Shown piece by piece: positions 62,118 through 64,000 of a DNA stretch of 64,000 nt. Numbering within the stretch: the stretch's first letter is position 1; every line of letters starts with the position of its first letter. The notes beneath the pieces are model-generated. The model was not told where the DNA came from and ran no database searches. It worked only from the letters and a program-made list of their open reading frames with translations. The stretch is taken from assembly GCA_036245525.1 (NCBI GenBank), contig BTPG01000007.1, positions 121,445,694 through 121,509,693 on the forward strand. The letters run 5' to 3'. The stretch comes from Semisulcospira habei (Eukaryota > Mollusca > Gastropoda > Semisulcospiridae). The translations under genes and the position numbers were made by a program.

Positions 62118-62281
62118 CTTGAGTCCAGGAGAATACGTGTCACCTTCCCTCACTTCACTTGAGCTGTGAGTGTGACCTTGGTCAGTTGGTGTAGACGTCA
62201 TACTTCTGCGCTTGTTTGCAAGTATGTACTCTGGGTGAAAGTACTGAGACTCCACAGCGAGAGGTCAACAGCAGTATTAGC
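62118..62281 (-). CDS. Candidate first coding exon, version 1
   Basis: Minus strand: acceptor CATTTCAG, donor CAAG/GTAAGT. ATG 62201 opens MTSTPTDQGHTHSSSEVREG then DTYSPGLK, phase 0. It shares the EGDTY.PGL end, flanking ATGTATTTCATTTCAG and 5' UTR-like TACTTGCAAACAAGC with the copy at 61165-61377. Conserved peptide, phase and splice sites suggest alternative exons of one gene. Confidence 0.4.
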
Positions 62282-62631
62282 CTGAAATGAAATACATGAT
62301 TATTACTGTGTTGTTCGGCAGCATGACAATTTCACTTTGCGTGAACTAAATGCAGGGGCAGATTATTACTTTCAAAATAAATGCGACAAAAACTGTGTAA
62401 ACCGCAAAGAACAAACAACAATGGCAAAGTCACGTCTGTACGCCTCATGCGCATAACTGATTCACAACCTGTGTGACCTTTCCAAAAGGTAGCTGAAATA
62501 AGTGTCACGAGTCTCAACATAAAGGCTTGCTTTTGTACTAGTCAAATTTGTATTTTTCACACATTCTACGGTCATCCAAAATGGTAGTCAACAAATATTA
62601 GGGTTTCAGTCAAAGTAGCGTTTTACTAGGT

Positions 62632-62785
62632 AACCCTTTTAATCCTGATACACCCACTGCTTGAAATAAATGTGACTATGATAGTTCAAGGGTGGTGCCA
62701 GAATAGATTGGCGTCTCATCCGCCAAGTTATTCTGGCACCATCCTTGAACTAAAAAAATGCTGGACCTATCTCCTAATCTGTAAT
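62632..62785. mobile_element. Family P1 palindrome (copy m, diverged)
   Basis: CTATGATAGTTCAAGGGTGG / CCATCCTTGAACTA with GCCAGAATAGATTGGCG / CGCCAAGTTATTCTGGC; left flank CCCTTTTAATCCTGATACAC. Confidence 0.75.
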
Positions 62786-63269
62786 ATAGCCTTCATAAGA
62801 CAGAGAATGGATGAGAAAACTAAGCTACGAAGTACCGTGAAAGCAGTTACTGAGTTAGTAATGCAAAATTCTCCCTTAGCAGGACTTTTTACTACACACA
62901 GTACGTTTTCCTAAATAATAAGCACTGGCACTGGTTTAATATCACTACAATGTGGACTACATTCCTTCCACCGTATTAGTAAAGGCTCTCTGAGAATGTA
63001 TGGAAATGTTCTACTTCTAGGAGGTGACTGACATACATGGAATGCATGCCCCTGTCAACCCACAATAAAATGTAGTCTTCTTCATTGTAGGTAGGCTGTA
63101 AATTTCCATGCATAAAAGGACAGTTAGCTATTGGGGTTTTACGCCGTGCAGGTGACATCTCACGGCGGTGCATACAACTTTTTTTTTTAGAGTTGGAAAA
63201 CCAGTCAGATATGCCACTTACGTACGACATTTTTCTGTCATTACGAGTAACTCGTGTTCTAGTCACTTA
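62786..63269. other. Spacer with a SINE-like end fragment
   Basis: Contains GGGGTTTTACGCCGTGCAGG and ACATCTCACGGCGGTG (63135-63172), matching 22960-23005 and 38440-38483. Otherwise nothing recognised. Confidence 0.45.
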
Positions 63270-64000
63270 GCCCACCTAGCCCAGCCTTCCTGCCCTGTGA
63301 AGAAGTCTGCCTTCCGCCTCGTCTGCAGCAGTCTCCAGCGCAAGCTCAGAGATCTCCAGAATGAGTGGTGGACCAGACTTGCACAGAGGACCCAGCTTTG
63401 CGCTGACAATGGTGACTACAGGGGCTTCTACAAAGCACTGAAAGCAGTGTATGGCCCCAGGCACCTGGTACAAAGTCCCCTGCGAAGCGCGAATGGCCAG
63501 GCACTCCTCACAGATAATACCTCCATCTTGAACCGCTGGTCGGAATACTTTCAGAGCCTCTTCAGCGCTGAGCGCACTGTTCAAGAAGCAGTCGTCCTAC
63601 AAATCCCACACCTCCCAGTAAAGGTTGAATTGGACGAACCGCCCACCGCTGAAGAGACCCTCACAGCCATCCACCAGCTCAAGAGTGGCAAAGCAGCAGG
63701 CATTGATGGAATACCGCCAGAGATCTGGAAACATGGAGGCACAGCACTGCACAACAAGCTCCATGACCTCTTTCTCTGCTGCTGGGAGGAAGGAACACTA
63801 CCAAAAGATCTCCGTGATGCAGTCGTTATCACCCTGTACAAGAACAAAGGCGAGAAGTCTGACTGTTCCAACTATCGGGGAATTACCCTGCTGTCCATTG
63901 CTGGGAAAATCCTTGCAAGGCTGCTCCTGAATCGGCTGGTACCTGCCATCGCTGAAGACCACCTCCCAGAGGGCCAGTGTGGCTTCAGAGCAAACAGGAG
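63270..64000 (+). CDS. Non-LTR retrotransposon reverse transcriptase, open to window end
   Basis: Frame from about 63270 (no stop to 64000) reads NEWWTRLAQRTQLCADNGDY, GFYKALKAVYGPRH, then LKSGKAAGIDGIPPEIWKHG, VVITLYKNKGEKSDCSNYRG and ITLLSIAGKILARLLLNRL to EGQCGFRANR. These are the N-terminal fingers and RT motifs 0-2 of LINE reverse transcriptases; the FADD-type motif would lie beyond the window. The left boundary near 63270 looks like a 5' truncation. The clade is uncertain (jockey/I-like or RTE-like). The intact frame suggests a young copy. Confidence 0.8.

Overview
The window is animal nuclear DNA, dominated by transposable elements. It has introns with GT-AG boundaries, long AG, CA, TA and ACTC microsatellites, non-LTR elements related to RTE and CR1/L2, tRNA-derived SINEs, PIF/Harbinger, hAT-like, mariner-like and TTAA-flanked palindromic elements, and one Ty3/gypsy element. 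The repeat mix (notably the SINE ending in GGGACGTTAAGCAATGTACAA plus AATC repeats) suggests a lophotrochozoan, most likely a gastropod mollusc; this is inference.

Layout. 1-6298: a decayed Gmr1-like Ty3/gypsy element (SCAN-like gag, CCHC knuckle, protease, integrase). Reverse transcriptase and most of RNase H are deleted, a SINE sits in gag and an RTE copy sits in integrase. 6428-7656: two tandem Harbinger MITEs. 7682-17801: their parent, a 10.1 kb PIF/Harbinger element. It carries a MADF-domain gene on + and a four-exon DDE transposase on -, which has lost the segment expected to hold the catalytic Glu. 18180-27600: palindromic MITEs, ACTC minisatellites, a decayed LINE and SINEs. 27699-56627 (-): the only confidently recognised host gene, a gamma-glutamyltransferase (glutathione hydrolase) in ten visible coding exons with intact frame and canonical splice sites. 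Two similar ATG-containing exon candidates at 61165-61377 and 62118-62281 may be its alternative 5' exons. The 17.5 kb intron at 38987-56501 is filled by nested LINEs, several of which abut long AG tracts. 59200-62030: a dispersed 165-bp-periodic repeat. 63270-64000: an open LINE reverse transcriptase frame that runs off the end.

Main signal beyond ordinary transposon annotation: at least a dozen families of near-perfect palindromes, about 45 copies, mostly 60-220 bp. The three main families end in TTAA with TTAACYCATTC-like inverted termini. Two subfamilies differ by paired substitutions on both arms, so the arms co-evolve. These palindromes occupy eight of the nine glutamyltransferase introns, and one lies just after its stop codon. 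The same gene also has copied splice acceptors (35577-35945) and a 25-bp minisatellite carrying donor-like sites (27891-28369).
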